DNA of 5,768 bases. Source: Actinomycetales bacterium. Its GTDB lineage: Bacteria > Actinomycetota > Actinomycetes > Actinomycetales > Cellulomonadaceae. A program made the translations under genes and the position numbers. The DNA is taken from positions 1 to 5,768 of the forward strand of contig JAATES010000037.1 in assembly GCA_015655615.1 (NCBI GenBank), given 5' to 3'. Under the pieces are notes generated by a model that saw nothing but the letters and a program-made list of their open reading frames with translations, was not told where the DNA came from and did no database searches. Shown here one piece after another: positions 1 to 5,768 of this stretch (the stretch's first letter is position 1; the number at the start of each line of letters is the position of its first letter).

Positions 1-471
1 CGCGAACCTGCGGGTCGGCGCGCCGGAGCTCAGACTCCGGTCCAGGAGGGCCATGCCCACCGGAGCGAAGATGCAGAGCTGCCAGAGCATCACCGGGATC
101 GCATACGACGCGTCAGACAGGACATAGGCGGCGATCGGAATACCCAGGTTGCCTCCGTTGACGTAGCCCGAGGCGAACGATCCGACCACCAGTCCGGGAG
201 TGTCCTGATGCCAGGCGAGACGCGCCACCAGCACGTAGATGCCTGCCACCACGATGACCGATCCCGCCGTCACGATCAGGGAAGCGGAGAAGACCTGATG
301 CAGGTCGGACTCTGCCAGCCGGCAGAAGAGCAGCGCGGGCATCGCCACGGAGAATGCCAGGCGTGCCAGGACCCGCTGGCCCTGCGCCCCCAAGGTTCCA
401 CGGCGCGCTAATGCGTAGCCCGCCACGATGACGAGGGCGATAACACCGAACCCGGCAAGGACCCCACTCAC
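1..471 (-). CDS. AEC (auxin efflux carrier) family transporter, N-terminal part
   Basis: The 157 codons present are open to the left edge, so the C-terminal half is missing; full AEC proteins are usually about 300 residues. The translation begins VSGVLAGFGVIALVIVAGYA and shows five hydrophobic stretches, at about residues 3-21, 34-52, 60-86, 93-118 and 123-143. Residues 105-112 read NGGNLGIP, matching the Asn/Gly/Pro-rich motif typical of AEC (auxin efflux carrier / malonate-type) permeases. These are inner-membrane secondary transporters for small organic anions or similar solutes; the substrate cannot be told from sequence. I chose the GTG at 471 because a strong Shine-Dalgarno (GGAGG, complement of 480-484) lies 8 nt upstream and the first membrane segment starts directly after it. 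It is divergent from rplU and so is a separate transcription unit. The family call is fairly secure, the substrate unknown. Confidence 0.85.
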   Translation of the reverse strand, partial: MSGVLAGFGVIALVIVAGYALARRGTLGAQGQRVLARLAFSVAMPALLFCRLAESDLHQVFSASLIVTAGSVIVVAGIYVLVARLAWHQDTPGLVVGSFASGYVNGGNLGIPIAAYVLSDASYAIPVMLWQLCIFAPVGMALLDRSLSSGAPTRRFA

Positions 472-477
472 CTGCGC

Positions 478-485
478 ATCCTCCC
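478..485 (-). promoter_or_regulatory. Ribosome binding site of the AEC transporter
   Basis: On the minus strand the sequence reads GGGAGGAT, with GGAGG ending 8 nt before the GTG at 471. It is among the strongest Shine-Dalgarno matches in the window and decides the GTG start, since no in-frame ATG lies nearby. Confidence 0.75.
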
Positions 486-515
486 GTGGAAGTGCCGCCC
501 GGCGTTAGGATGTAG

Positions 516-526
516 GTCACAGTGAC
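516..526. promoter_or_regulatory. Perfect palindrome in divergent intergenic region, possible operator
   Basis: GTCAC-A-GTGAC is a perfect inverted repeat with a one-base centre. It lies 45 bp upstream of the AEC start codon and 31 bp upstream of the rplU -35 element, where a regulator of either gene could bind. It is short, so chance is possible, and no regulator can be named. Seen: the symmetry and position. Inferred: operator function. Confidence 0.3.
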
Positions 527-556
527 AGCCGACGCGGAGAAGACTGGCACAGTGTT

Positions 557-585
557 TTGACCGTACGCCCACGGCCCGGTAGAGT
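557..585 (+). promoter_or_regulatory. Probable sigma-70-type promoter of the rplU-rpmA operon
   Basis: A -35 element TTGACC (557-562) is separated by exactly 17 bp from a -10 element TAGAGT (580-585). This fits the actinobacterial housekeeping consensus TTGAC-N17/18-TANNNT well. Transcription would start around 591-593, leaving a leader of about 130 nt before the rplU start codon. It is the best promoter match found upstream of rplU and is correctly oriented. Confidence 0.75.
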
Positions 586-591
586 TGAGCG

Positions 592-720
592 TCGGCGCGC
601 AATGCGCGCTCCAAGTCTGGGTGCCCTGGAGTGGGCGCATGTCGAGCAGCGGATGACCACAGGTCAACCCGGCGGTGTGCGCGGAACGTTCGGGAACACT
701 TCGTTTAGTCACCAAGAGAG
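592..720 (+). promoter_or_regulatory. rplU 5' leader with three small hairpins, candidate regulatory RNA
   Basis: The predicted untranslated leader can form three hairpins: GCGCGC/GCGCGC at 595-609 with loop AAT; GTGCCC/GGGCGC at 621-638 with a 6-nt loop and one G-U pair; and TGACC/GGTCA at 654-666 with loop ACA. Leaders of ribosomal-protein operons, including rplU leaders in Firmicutes, are often bound by a product of the operon to limit translation. Whether that applies here is inference: I recognise no described leader motif, and in GC-rich DNA short stems arise readily. Confidence 0.35.
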
Positions 721-1041
721 ATGAGCAGCAACGTGGTTTACGCGATCGTGAAGGCTGGCGGCCGCCAGGAGAAGGTGTCGGTGGGCGACATCGTCGTCGT
801 CGACCGTCTGGCCAGTGAGCCGGGGTCGTCGGTGCAGCTCCCTGCGCTGCTGCTCGTCGACGGTGCCGTGGTGACCACGGATGCTGCCAAGCTCGCCGGG
901 GTCACCGTCACGGCTGAGGTCGTCCGGGACGAGAAGGGCCCGAAGATCGACATCCTGCGCTACAAGAACAAGACGGGTTACCGTCGTCGGCAGGGTCACC
1001 GTCAGAAGCTGACCCGGCTCAAGGTCACCAGCATCGCCTGA
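721..1041 (+). CDS. rplU: Large-subunit ribosomal protein L21 (bL21)
   Basis: L21 is a structural protein of the 50S subunit that binds 23S rRNA. The 106-residue product has the normal family length (about 100-106). It shows the N-terminal core [20 protein letters not shown] and the C-terminal L21 signature around residues 80-106, with the basic run [15 protein letters not shown] followed by LTRLKVTSI. Start choice is not certain: the ATG at 721 has only a weak, very close purine stretch (AAGAGAG), while an in-frame GTG at 733 would give [10 protein letters not shown], which resembles the usual start of actinobacterial L21 more closely. It is first in the operon, preceded by its own promoter and leader, and followed after 71 nt by rpmA, the standard bacterial partner. 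Confidence 0.97.
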   Translation: MSSNVVYAIVKAGGRQEKVSVGDIVVVDRLASEPGSSVQLPALLLVDGAVVTTDAAKLAGVTVTAEVVRDEKGPKIDILRYKNKTGYRRRQGHRQKLTRLKVTSIA

Positions 1042-1112
1042 CCAGGCCCGGGCGCCAGCGCGTCCGATGCCGGGTCTCCCCACACTTCCAGTACGAAAGC
1101 AGGTTCTACGCC

Positions 1113-1370
1113 ATGGCACACAAGAAGGGCGCGAGCTCCTCGCGCAACGGTCGGGACTCCAACGCTCAGCGTCTTGGTGTGAAGCGGTTCGGCGGCCAGC
1201 TCGTCAGTGCCGGTGAGATCATCGTCCGCCAGCGCGGCACCCACTTCCACCCGGGCTACAACGTCGGCCGCGGCGGTGACGACACGCTCTTCGCGCTCAA
1301 GGCGGGCACTGTGCAGTTCGGAACCCGGCGTGACCGCAAGGTCATCGACATCGTCGAGGCCACCGCCTGA
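1113..1370 (+). CDS. rpmA: Large-subunit ribosomal protein L27 (bL27)
   Basis: L27 sits near the peptidyl transferase centre, its flexible N-terminus reaching toward the P-site tRNA. The 85-residue product is full length and starts directly with [16 protein letters not shown], so it lacks the cleaved N-terminal extension found in Firmicutes L27. The family signature [15 protein letters not shown] is at about residues 31-45, followed by [15 protein letters not shown]. The ATG at 1113 is preceded by AGGT (1101-1104) 8 nt upstream. The gene follows rplU closely and ends 22 nt before a strong hairpin. Confidence 0.98.
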   Translation: MAHKKGASSSRNGRDSNAQRLGVKRFGGQLVSAGEIIVRQRGTHFHPGYNVGRGGDDTLFALKAGTVQFGTRRDRKVIDIVEATA

Positions 1371-1392
1371 GATCGCTTCAGACACACTTGTG

Positions 1393-1427
1393 ACGAGGGG
1401 CGCACCACCGCGTGGTGCGCCCCTCGT
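1393..1427 (+). terminator. Strong 16-bp hairpin between rpmA and obgE, terminator or attenuator
   Basis: The arms 1393-1408 and 1412-1427 are perfectly complementary over 16 bp, with a 3-nt loop (CGC); one more G-C pair (1392/1428) extends the stem. It is very GC-rich. The bases that follow (CGTATTCCCC) contain only a poor T run, so it is not a classic intrinsic terminator, although actinobacterial terminators often lack a long U-tract. It could partly terminate the ribosomal-protein transcript, or act as a 3' stabiliser or processing site separating L21/L27 from ObgE expression. Confidence 0.7.
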
Positions 1428-1454
1428 CGTATTCCCCGCAGTACGAGCAGGAGC

Positions 1455-1463
1455 AAGGAAGGA
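1455..1463 (+). promoter_or_regulatory. Ribosome binding site of obgE
   Basis: AAGGAAGGA lies 7 nt before the ATG at 1471. It fixes the obgE start there; the reading frame is open further upstream, back through rpmA, but that extension is not Obg-like. Confidence 0.75.
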
Positions 1464-1470
1464 CCGACCC

Positions 1471-2994
1471 ATGGCAACGTTTGTCGATCGAGCGGTCGTC
1501 CACGCGTCGGGAGGGGACGGCGGCCATGGCTGCGCCTCGATCAAGCGAGAGAAGTTCAAGCCGCTGGCCGGGCCCGATGGTGGCAATGGCGGTCGCGGCG
1601 GGAGCGTGATCCTGCGGGTCGACGCACAGTCGACGACGTTGCTCGACTTCCACCATCTGCCGCATCGGCACGCCGAGAGCGGGTCCCAGGGGATGGGTGA
1701 CTTCCGGCAGGGAGCCATCGGCGACGATCTCGTGCTGCCCGTGCCCGACGGCACCGTGGTCAAAGACCGCGAGGGCAACGTCCTGGCCGACCTGGTGGGA
1801 GTCGGCTCCGAGTTCGTGGTGGCACACGGCGGCGCGGGCGGGCTCGGCAACGCCGCGCTCTCCTCCGCCAAACGCAAGGCTCCAGGATTCGCCCTGCTCG
1901 GCGAGCCGGGAGACGAGGCCGAGGTCGTCCTGGAGCTCAAGACGATCGCCGATGTCGCCCTGGTCGGGTACCCGAGTGCAGGCAAGTCCAGCCTGGTCGC
2001 TGCGATCTCCGCGGCCCGGCCCAAGATCGCCGACTACCCGTTCACCACGCTGGTGCCGAACCTCGGCGTGGTGCAGGCGGGAGAGAGCCGCTACACCGTT
2101 GCCGACGTCCCTGGGCTCATCCCAGGCGCGAGCGAGGGCAATGGACTCGGGTTGGAGTTCCTGCGTCACATCGAGCGGTGCGCGGTGCTGGTGCACGTCC
2201 TCGACTGCGCGACCCTGGAGCCGGATCGCGACCCGGTGAGCGACCTGGTGGTGATCGAGGCCGAGCTCGAGGCCTATTCACAGGACCTCGACATCGACGG
2301 CGGACGGGTCCCCATCACCCAGCGCCCGCGCGTGGTGGTGCTCAACAAGATCGACGTGCCGGATGCCCGCGACCTCGCTGAGCTGGTGCGGCCGGAACTG
2401 GAGGCCAAGGGCTATCCCGTCTTCGAGATCTCGACGGCGAGCCACGAGGTACTGAAGGCGCTCACGTTCGGCTTGGGCCAGCTGGTCGGCCGGGCCCGGG
2501 CGGAGGCCCTCGATCCCACACCGAAGCGGACTGTGCTGCGGCCCCAGGCGGTGGACTCCACTGGCTTCACGGTCACACGGCGCACCGAGGGCGAGCAGGT
2601 GTACTTCCAGGTACGCGGTGACAAGCCCGAACGCTGGGTCCGCCAGACGAACTTCACCAACGACGAGGCCGTGGGCTATCTGGCCGATCGGCTGGGTCGC
2701 CTGGGAGTCGAGGATGCCCTGTTCAAGGCGGGCGCCGTGGCGGGCAGCGAGGTGCGGATCGGATCGGACGACAGCTCGGTCGTCTTCGACTGGGAGCCGA
2801 CGTTGTCAGCTGGTGCGGAACTCTTGGGCGGGCCCCGGGGCAGCGACCTGCGCCTCGAGGAGCGTATGCGACCCACCCGCATCGAGAAGCGCCGTGAGTA
2901 CACCGAACGCATGGACGCCAAGGCCGAGGCCCGGGCCGAGTTGTGGACCGAGCGGGAAGCGGGCATCTGGGCGGAACCCGACGTCGAGGAGTAG
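1471..2994 (+). CDS. obgE: Obg-family GTPase (ObgE/CgtA)
   Basis: Obg is an essential GTPase that binds the 50S subunit and acts in its assembly, linked to (p)ppGpp signalling and cell-cycle control. The 507-residue product has all three domains. The glycine-rich Obg fold covers about residues 1-160, with GGDGGHG and [11 protein letters not shown] near the N-terminus. The GTPase domain shows P-loop GYPSAGKSS (166-174), switch [13 protein letters not shown] (188-199), DVPG (212-215), NKID (292-295) and STAS (321-324). An OCT domain covers about 355-443. A highly charged tail of about 60 residues ends in acidic EPDVEE; such tails vary among Obg proteins and are long in actinobacteria. All nucleotide-binding motifs are intact. 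The start at 1471 gives [18 protein letters not shown], the normal Obg N-terminus. It follows the rpmA hairpin and is separated by 9 nt from the nitroreductase gene. Confidence 0.97.
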   Translation: MATFVDRAVVHASGGDGGHGCASIKREKFKPLAGPDGGNGGRGGSVILRVDAQSTTLLDFHHLPHRHAESGSQGMGDFRQGAIGDDLVLPVPDGTVVKDREGNVLADLVGVGSEFVVAHGGAGGLGNAALSSAKRKAPGFALLGEPGDEAEVVLELKTIADVALVGYPSAGKSSLVAAISAARPKIADYPFTTLVPNLGVVQAGESRYTVADVPGLIPGASEGNGLGLEFLRHIERCAVLVHVLDCATLEPDRDPVSDLVVIEAELEAYSQDLDIDGGRVPITQRPRVVVLNKIDVPDARDLAELVRPELEAKGYPVFEISTASHEVLKALTFGLGQLVGRARAEALDPTPKRTVLRPQAVDSTGFTVTRRTEGEQVYFQVRGDKPERWVRQTNFTNDEAVGYLADRLGRLGVEDALFKAGAVAGSEVRIGSDDSSVVFDWEPTLSAGAELLGGPRGSDLRLEERMRPTRIEKRREYTERMDAKAEARAELWTEREAGIWAEPDVEE

Positions 2995-3003
2995 GAACGG
3001 ATC

Positions 3004-3915
3004 ATGACCACTGTGCCTCCCGCGGGCCCGGCTGTGCCAGAGGAGCCCTTGCCCGCAGTGGGCTCCTCGCCACGCACCGACGCCGAGGCGTTGTGGTCAG
3101 CGCGATATGGCTGGGACACGGAGTCGCGGGCCGGTGAGTCCCCTCAGGCGCCGGGGATCGCGGCCGTCACCGACGTGATCGCGAGCCAGCTGGCCCACCG
3201 ATCGGTTCGCAGGTTCCTTCCCGACGACGTCACCGACGCTCAGGTGTCGGCCATGGTGGCCGCCGCGCAATCGGCGTCGTCCTCGTCCAATCTGCAGGTC
3301 TGGAGCGTGGTGGAGGTCCGTGACCCCCAGACCCGCGCCCAGTTCGCCGATTTGGCCGGTGACCAGCGGCAGATCATGGCGGCCCCGGTGTTCCTGGTGT
3401 GGATCGCCGACCTCGCCCGCGCCTATCAGATCGCCGCCGATGCGCAGGCTCCCACCGAGGGCGGCGAGTATGTCGAGACCATGCTGGTGGCCTTCCTCGA
3501 TGCGGCGATCGCCGCGCAGAATGCCGCCGTGGCAGCGGAGTCCATGGGGCTGGGCCTCGTCTACGTCGGCGGGGTGCGCAACGATCCCGCCTGGGCAGCG
3601 GCTCTGCTGGGGCTGCCCCAACGCACCTTCGCGGCCTTCGGAATGTGCGTCGGCCACCCTGATCCCGCCCGGCCGTCACGGGTCAAACCGCGGCTGCCGC
3701 AGGAGGTCGTGTGGCACCGGGAGCGTTATGACCTGGCGGGCCAGTCCGCGCCGATCGCGGACTACGACGCTCGGATGGCCGAGTTCTATGCGGGACAGTC
3801 GATGGCAGGCCGCTGGACGGCACGTATCAAGGCCAGATTGTCCGGGCCGGCGGCGATGAGCGGGCGGGAGACCATGAAGCGATCGTTGCAGGAGCGGGGG
3901 TTCGAGCTGCGATGA
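3004..3915 (+). CDS. NfsA/Frp-type FMN-dependent NADPH nitroreductase
   Basis: The 303-residue product fits the NfsA/flavin reductase P branch of the nitroreductase family: cytoplasmic FMN homodimers that reduce nitroaromatics, quinones or flavins with NADPH. Visible features are the FMN phosphate-binding HRSVRRF (65-71), SSSSNLQVWSVV (about 92-103), AAIAAQNAAVAAESMGLGLVYVGGVRN (167-193), FGMCVGHPD (212-220) and the NfsA-like KPRLPQEVVWHRERYD (228-243). The C-terminal region continues with the YDARMAEFY segment and a basic end seen in NfsA. The protein is longer than E. coli NfsA (240 residues) mainly through about 60 N-terminal residues rich in Pro, Ala and Glu before the fold. The ATG at 3004 has AGGA (2993-2996) 7 nt upstream, but a shorter product from a later start is possible. 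It lies 9 nt after obgE and overlaps the next gene by 4 nt, so it is probably translationally coupled. The family is secure; the physiological substrate is unknown. Confidence 0.9.
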   Translation: MTTVPPAGPAVPEEPLPAVGSSPRTDAEALWSARYGWDTESRAGESPQAPGIAAVTDVIASQLAHRSVRRFLPDDVTDAQVSAMVAAAQSASSSSNLQVWSVVEVRDPQTRAQFADLAGDQRQIMAAPVFLVWIADLARAYQIAADAQAPTEGGEYVETMLVAFLDAAIAAQNAAVAAESMGLGLVYVGGVRNDPAWAAALLGLPQRTFAAFGMCVGHPDPARPSRVKPRLPQEVVWHRERYDLAGQSAPIADYDARMAEFYAGQSMAGRWTARIKARLSGPAAMSGRETMKRSLQERGFELR

Positions 3916-5129
3916 CTCGGTCACGCCGGATTGCGGGCGGCGCCCTGGCACTGTGCTTGACACTGGGCCTGGGCCTGGTGGGGGCGACGCGCGGCGGTCC
4001 GGCAGTGCCAGACGGCGCCGAGGCCATGGCGGAGGTCCGCATCGCCAGCGTGGCTCCCGCACAGTCCTCCGCCGCACAGTCCTCCGCCGCATCCGACCCC
4101 TTGGAGGGTTGGACGCTGCGCCAGAAGGTGGGCCAGCTGTTCATGGTCGGCGTGCCTGTCACCGGCGATCGCACGGCCAGTACCAGGGCGGTCGAACGTT
4201 CCCACGTGGGCAACATCTTCCTCGCGGGCAGGTCCAATGCCTCAGTCGGCACAGTGCGCTCCCTCGTCAAGAAGTACACCCGGACGGTGAGCGAGAAGAC
4301 CACCCGCGCCACCCCCATGTTCGTGGCCACTGACCAGGAGGGCGGGAAGGTGCAGGTGCTGCGAGGTCCTGGTTTCTCTTCGATGCCCACCGCGCTGAAG
4401 CAATCGACTTGGTCCGCCGCGAAACTCACCAGGCGTTCGACCACCTGGGGGCGGCAGCTCGCCCGAGCCGGCGTGAACCTCAACCTCGCCCCGGTCATGG
4501 ATGTTGTCACGAACTCCCACACCGCCCGCACCAACGGTCCGGTGGGCGTCTTCCACCGCAACTACGGCTACGGCCCGGTCTCGACCGCTCAGAAGGCTGC
4601 GGCATTCGCCGCCGGCATGAGCAACGCAGGCGTCGACGTGGCCATCAAGCACTTCCCGGGCCTCGGCCGTGTCGGCGGGAACACCGACACCGCAGCCAAG
4701 GTCGTCGATCACGTCACCACGGCCCGGGCGAGTGACCCGCAGATCCGGTCGTTCCAGCGCGGCATCGACGCGGGTGCGGCGTTCGTCATGGTGTCCTCGG
4801 CCTATTACCCGAAGATCGACTCGAAGCGGCCCGCGGCATTCTCGCGGAGGATCGTCACGACCGTCCTGCGCCAGCAGCTGGGATTCACCGGTGTGGTCAT
4901 CAGCGATGACCTGTCGGCCGCCAAGGCGGTCGGCCGCTGGAAGCCTGGCACGCGGGCCGTGAAGTTCATCCAGGCGGGCGGTGACCTGATCCTGGTCAGT
5001 GCCCGGCCCTCGGACACGAAGGCCATGGTCGACGCGGTGGTAGCCAAGGCGCGCACGAGCCCTGCCTTTGCGGCCCAGGTCGATGCCGCGGCGCGCCGAG
5101 TGCTGGCCGCCAAGCAGAGCCTGCGCTGA
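3912..5129 (+). CDS. Secreted NagZ-like glycoside hydrolase family 3 protein
   Basis: The 405-residue product begins with an export signal: basic MTRSRR, a hydrophobic stretch at about 7-25, then an Ala-rich segment with a possible cleavage site after AEAMA (about residue 40). I see no proper lipobox, so it is probably secreted rather than a lipoprotein. A short Ser/Ala linker (50-61) precedes a GH3 N-terminal TIM-barrel domain from about 62: LRQKVGQLFMVG (69-80), GNIFLAGR (100-107), ATDQEGGKVQ (139-148), LNLAPVMDV, KHFPGLG (246-252) and VISDDLS, with D332 aligning with the nucleophile. NagZ-type enzymes remove N-acetylglucosamine from peptidoglycan fragments or other glycans. The usual catalytic Asp-Ser-His after KHFPGHG appears here as Asn257-Thr258-Asp259, so activity or mechanism may differ. 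The ATG overlaps the nitroreductase stop (ATGA), indicating coupling. Fold is secure, activity is not. Confidence 0.88.
   Translation: MTRSRRIAGGALALCLTLGLGLVGATRGGPAVPDGAEAMAEVRIASVAPAQSSAAQSSAASDPLEGWTLRQKVGQLFMVGVPVTGDRTASTRAVERSHVGNIFLAGRSNASVGTVRSLVKKYTRTVSEKTTRATPMFVATDQEGGKVQVLRGPGFSSMPTALKQSTWSAAKLTRRSTTWGRQLARAGVNLNLAPVMDVVTNSHTARTNGPVGVFHRNYGYGPVSTAQKAAAFAAGMSNAGVDVAIKHFPGLGRVGGNTDTAAKVVDHVTTARASDPQIRSFQRGIDAGAAFVMVSSAYYPKIDSKRPAAFSRRIVTTVLRQQLGFTGVVISDDLSAAKAVGRWKPGTRAVKFIQAGGDLILVSARPSDTKAMVDAVVAKARTSPAFAAQVDAAARRVLAAKQSLR
4059..4088 (+). repeat. In-frame tandem repeat of 15 bp (two copies)
   Basis: Two identical adjacent 15-bp units (4059-4073 and 4074-4088) encode AQSSA twice, at residues 50-59 of the GH3 protein. 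They lie in the low-complexity linker between the export signal and the catalytic domain, where length changes should be tolerated. A recent duplication is the simplest explanation. Confidence 0.8.
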
Positions 5130-5146
5130 TGGTCAGGGGCGAGTGG

Positions 5147-5161
5147 TCTCCGGCTGGGAGA
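5147..5161 (+). promoter_or_regulatory. proB ribosome binding site within a small hairpin
   Basis: GGGAGA (5156-5161) lies 11 nt upstream of the proB GTG and is the likely Shine-Dalgarno. The same bases can pair with TCTCC at 5147-5151, giving a perfect 5-bp stem with a 5-nt loop. The pairing is visible; any effect on translation is inference and the stem is short. Confidence 0.4.
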
Positions 5162-5172
5162 GAATAGGTCCC

Positions 5173-5768
5173 GTGAGTGCATCCCAGACTGCTGTGGCCG
5201 ACAGGCCTGCCGTTGCCCGCGCTCGTCGCACAGTCGTCAAGATCGGCTCCTCCTCGCTGACAGCCCCGGACGGGCGTCTCGACCTCGCGGCTCTGCATGG
5301 TCTGGTGGACGTGCTGTCGGCACGCCACCTCGCGGGTGGCCAGATCATCCTGGTGACCTCGGGGGCGATCGCCGCCGCCATCGCACCCCTAGGGCTCCAC
5401 GGGCGCCCCAAGGACCTCGCCACGGCGCAGGCGGCCGCCTCCGTGGGGCAGGGACTGCTGGTGGCGCGCTACACCGAGGCCTTCGCCGGGCACGGCCTGA
5501 GAGTCGGGCAGGTCCTGCTGACCGCCGAGGACACCCTGCGCCGTGAGCACTACCGCAACGCGCAGCGCGCCCTGGAACGGTTGCTGGAGCTCGGGGTGGT
5601 GCCCGTCGTCAACGAGAACGACACCGTGGCCACCGATGAGCTCCGGTTCGGCGACAACGACCGCTTGGCGGCGCTGGTCTCCCACCTGGTGCGCGCCGAC
5701 GCCATGGTGCTACTCACCGACGTCGACGGCCTCTACACCGCGCCACCGGACCACCCCGGGTCCCGTCA
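5173..5768 (+). CDS. proB: Glutamate 5-kinase, N-terminal part
   Basis: ProB phosphorylates L-glutamate to gamma-glutamyl phosphate with ATP, the first and feedback-controlled step of proline synthesis in the cytoplasm. The 198 codons here run off the right edge, covering most of the amino acid kinase domain; any C-terminal PUA domain lies outside. Visible motifs are the ATP-binding TVVKIGSSSL (20-29), VTSGAIAAA (61-69), ASVGQGLL (89-96), VPVVNENDTV (143-152) in the substrate site, FGDNDRLAALV (159-169) and LLTDVDGLYT (180-189). The position after SGAIAA, usually Gly, is Ala69, a mild change. The start is the GTG at 5173, with GGGAGA upstream; an in-frame GTG at 5194 is an alternative, as the conserved core begins only at about residue 19. 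It lies 43 nt after the hydrolase stop and could be read from the upstream operon. Confidence 0.97.
   Translation, partial: MSASQTAVADRPAVARARRTVVKIGSSSLTAPDGRLDLAALHGLVDVLSARHLAGGQIILVTSGAIAAAIAPLGLHGRPKDLATAQAAASVGQGLLVARYTEAFAGHGLRVGQVLLTAEDTLRREHYRNAQRALERLLELGVVPVVNENDTVATDELRFGDNDRLAALVSHLVRADAMVLLTDVDGLYTAPPDHPGSR

Noticed and set aside
472..540. A minus-strand promoter for the AEC gene.
   Set aside because: Only weak hexamers (such as CTAACG with a poor -35) were seen, not enough to place one.
113..715. A 200-codon minus-strand open frame covering the AEC gene and the intergenic region.
   Set aside because: It is in a different frame from the AEC protein, rich in Gly/Arg/Pro, and would cross the rplU promoter; the AEC frame carries the recognisable membrane protein.
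1042..1112. Inverted repeats (GCCCGGGC and CCCGG/CCGGG) in the rplU-rpmA gap.
   Set aside because: The stems are only 4-5 bp or have a long loop, expected by chance at this base composition, and the two genes are normally co-transcribed.
1207..1470. An open frame upstream that would lengthen obgE to 595 residues.
   Set aside because: It overlaps rpmA and the hairpin, has no Obg similarity, and the ATG at 1471 has a strong ribosome binding site and gives the normal Obg N-terminus.
1002..2196. Long minus-strand open frames opposite rpmA and obgE.
   Set aside because: They are low-complexity, Arg/Pro/Ser- or Ala-rich translations without recognisable domains, typical antisense shadows in high-GC DNA, and they overlap certain genes.
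3947..3956. A cysteine (residue 15) in the GH3 export signal as a lipoprotein lipobox.
   Set aside because: The preceding residues are LAL, with Leu where Gly/Ala/Ser is required, and the cysteine lies inside the hydrophobic stretch, too near the N-terminus for a usual lipobox.

Overview
The window is GC-rich and carries the ribosomal-protein and GTPase order rplU-rpmA-obgE followed by proB. Frequent GTG starts and strong G/C codon bias point to a high-GC actinobacterium. A propionibacterial-type organism is my guess from the feel of the sequences, not a demonstrated placement. The window is housekeeping chromosome: I see no mobile element, CRISPR array, tRNA or rRNA.

Layout. Positions 1-471 (minus strand, cut by the left edge) encode the first half of an AEC-family membrane transporter. 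Positions 472-720 are a divergent intergenic region with a good sigma-70-type promoter reading right (TTGACC, 17 bp, TAGAGT), a palindrome, and a leader of about 130 nt with three small hairpins. On the plus strand follow rplU (L21, 721-1041), rpmA (L27, 1113-1370), a very strong 16-bp hairpin (1393-1427), obgE (1471-2994), an NfsA/Frp-type nitroreductase (3004-3915), a secreted NagZ-like family 3 glycoside hydrolase (3912-5129) and the first 198 codons of proB (5173 to the right edge).

Organisation. L21 and L27 are large-subunit proteins and ObgE is the GTPase acting in large-subunit assembly, so the first three genes form a ribosome-biogenesis unit. The hairpin between rpmA and obgE probably sets different output levels for the ribosomal proteins and the genes downstream. 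From obgE onward the genes are tightly spaced (9-nt gap, 4-nt ATGA overlap, 43-nt gap), so obgE, the nitroreductase, the hydrolase and perhaps proB are probably co-transcribed. No metabolic link between the nitroreductase, hydrolase and glutamate kinase is evident.

The points most worth a second look are the rplU leader, the rpmA-obgE hairpin, and the altered catalytic dyad of the GH3 protein, where the Asp-Ser-His of NagZ appears as Asn-Thr-Asp. No wholly new system is apparent.
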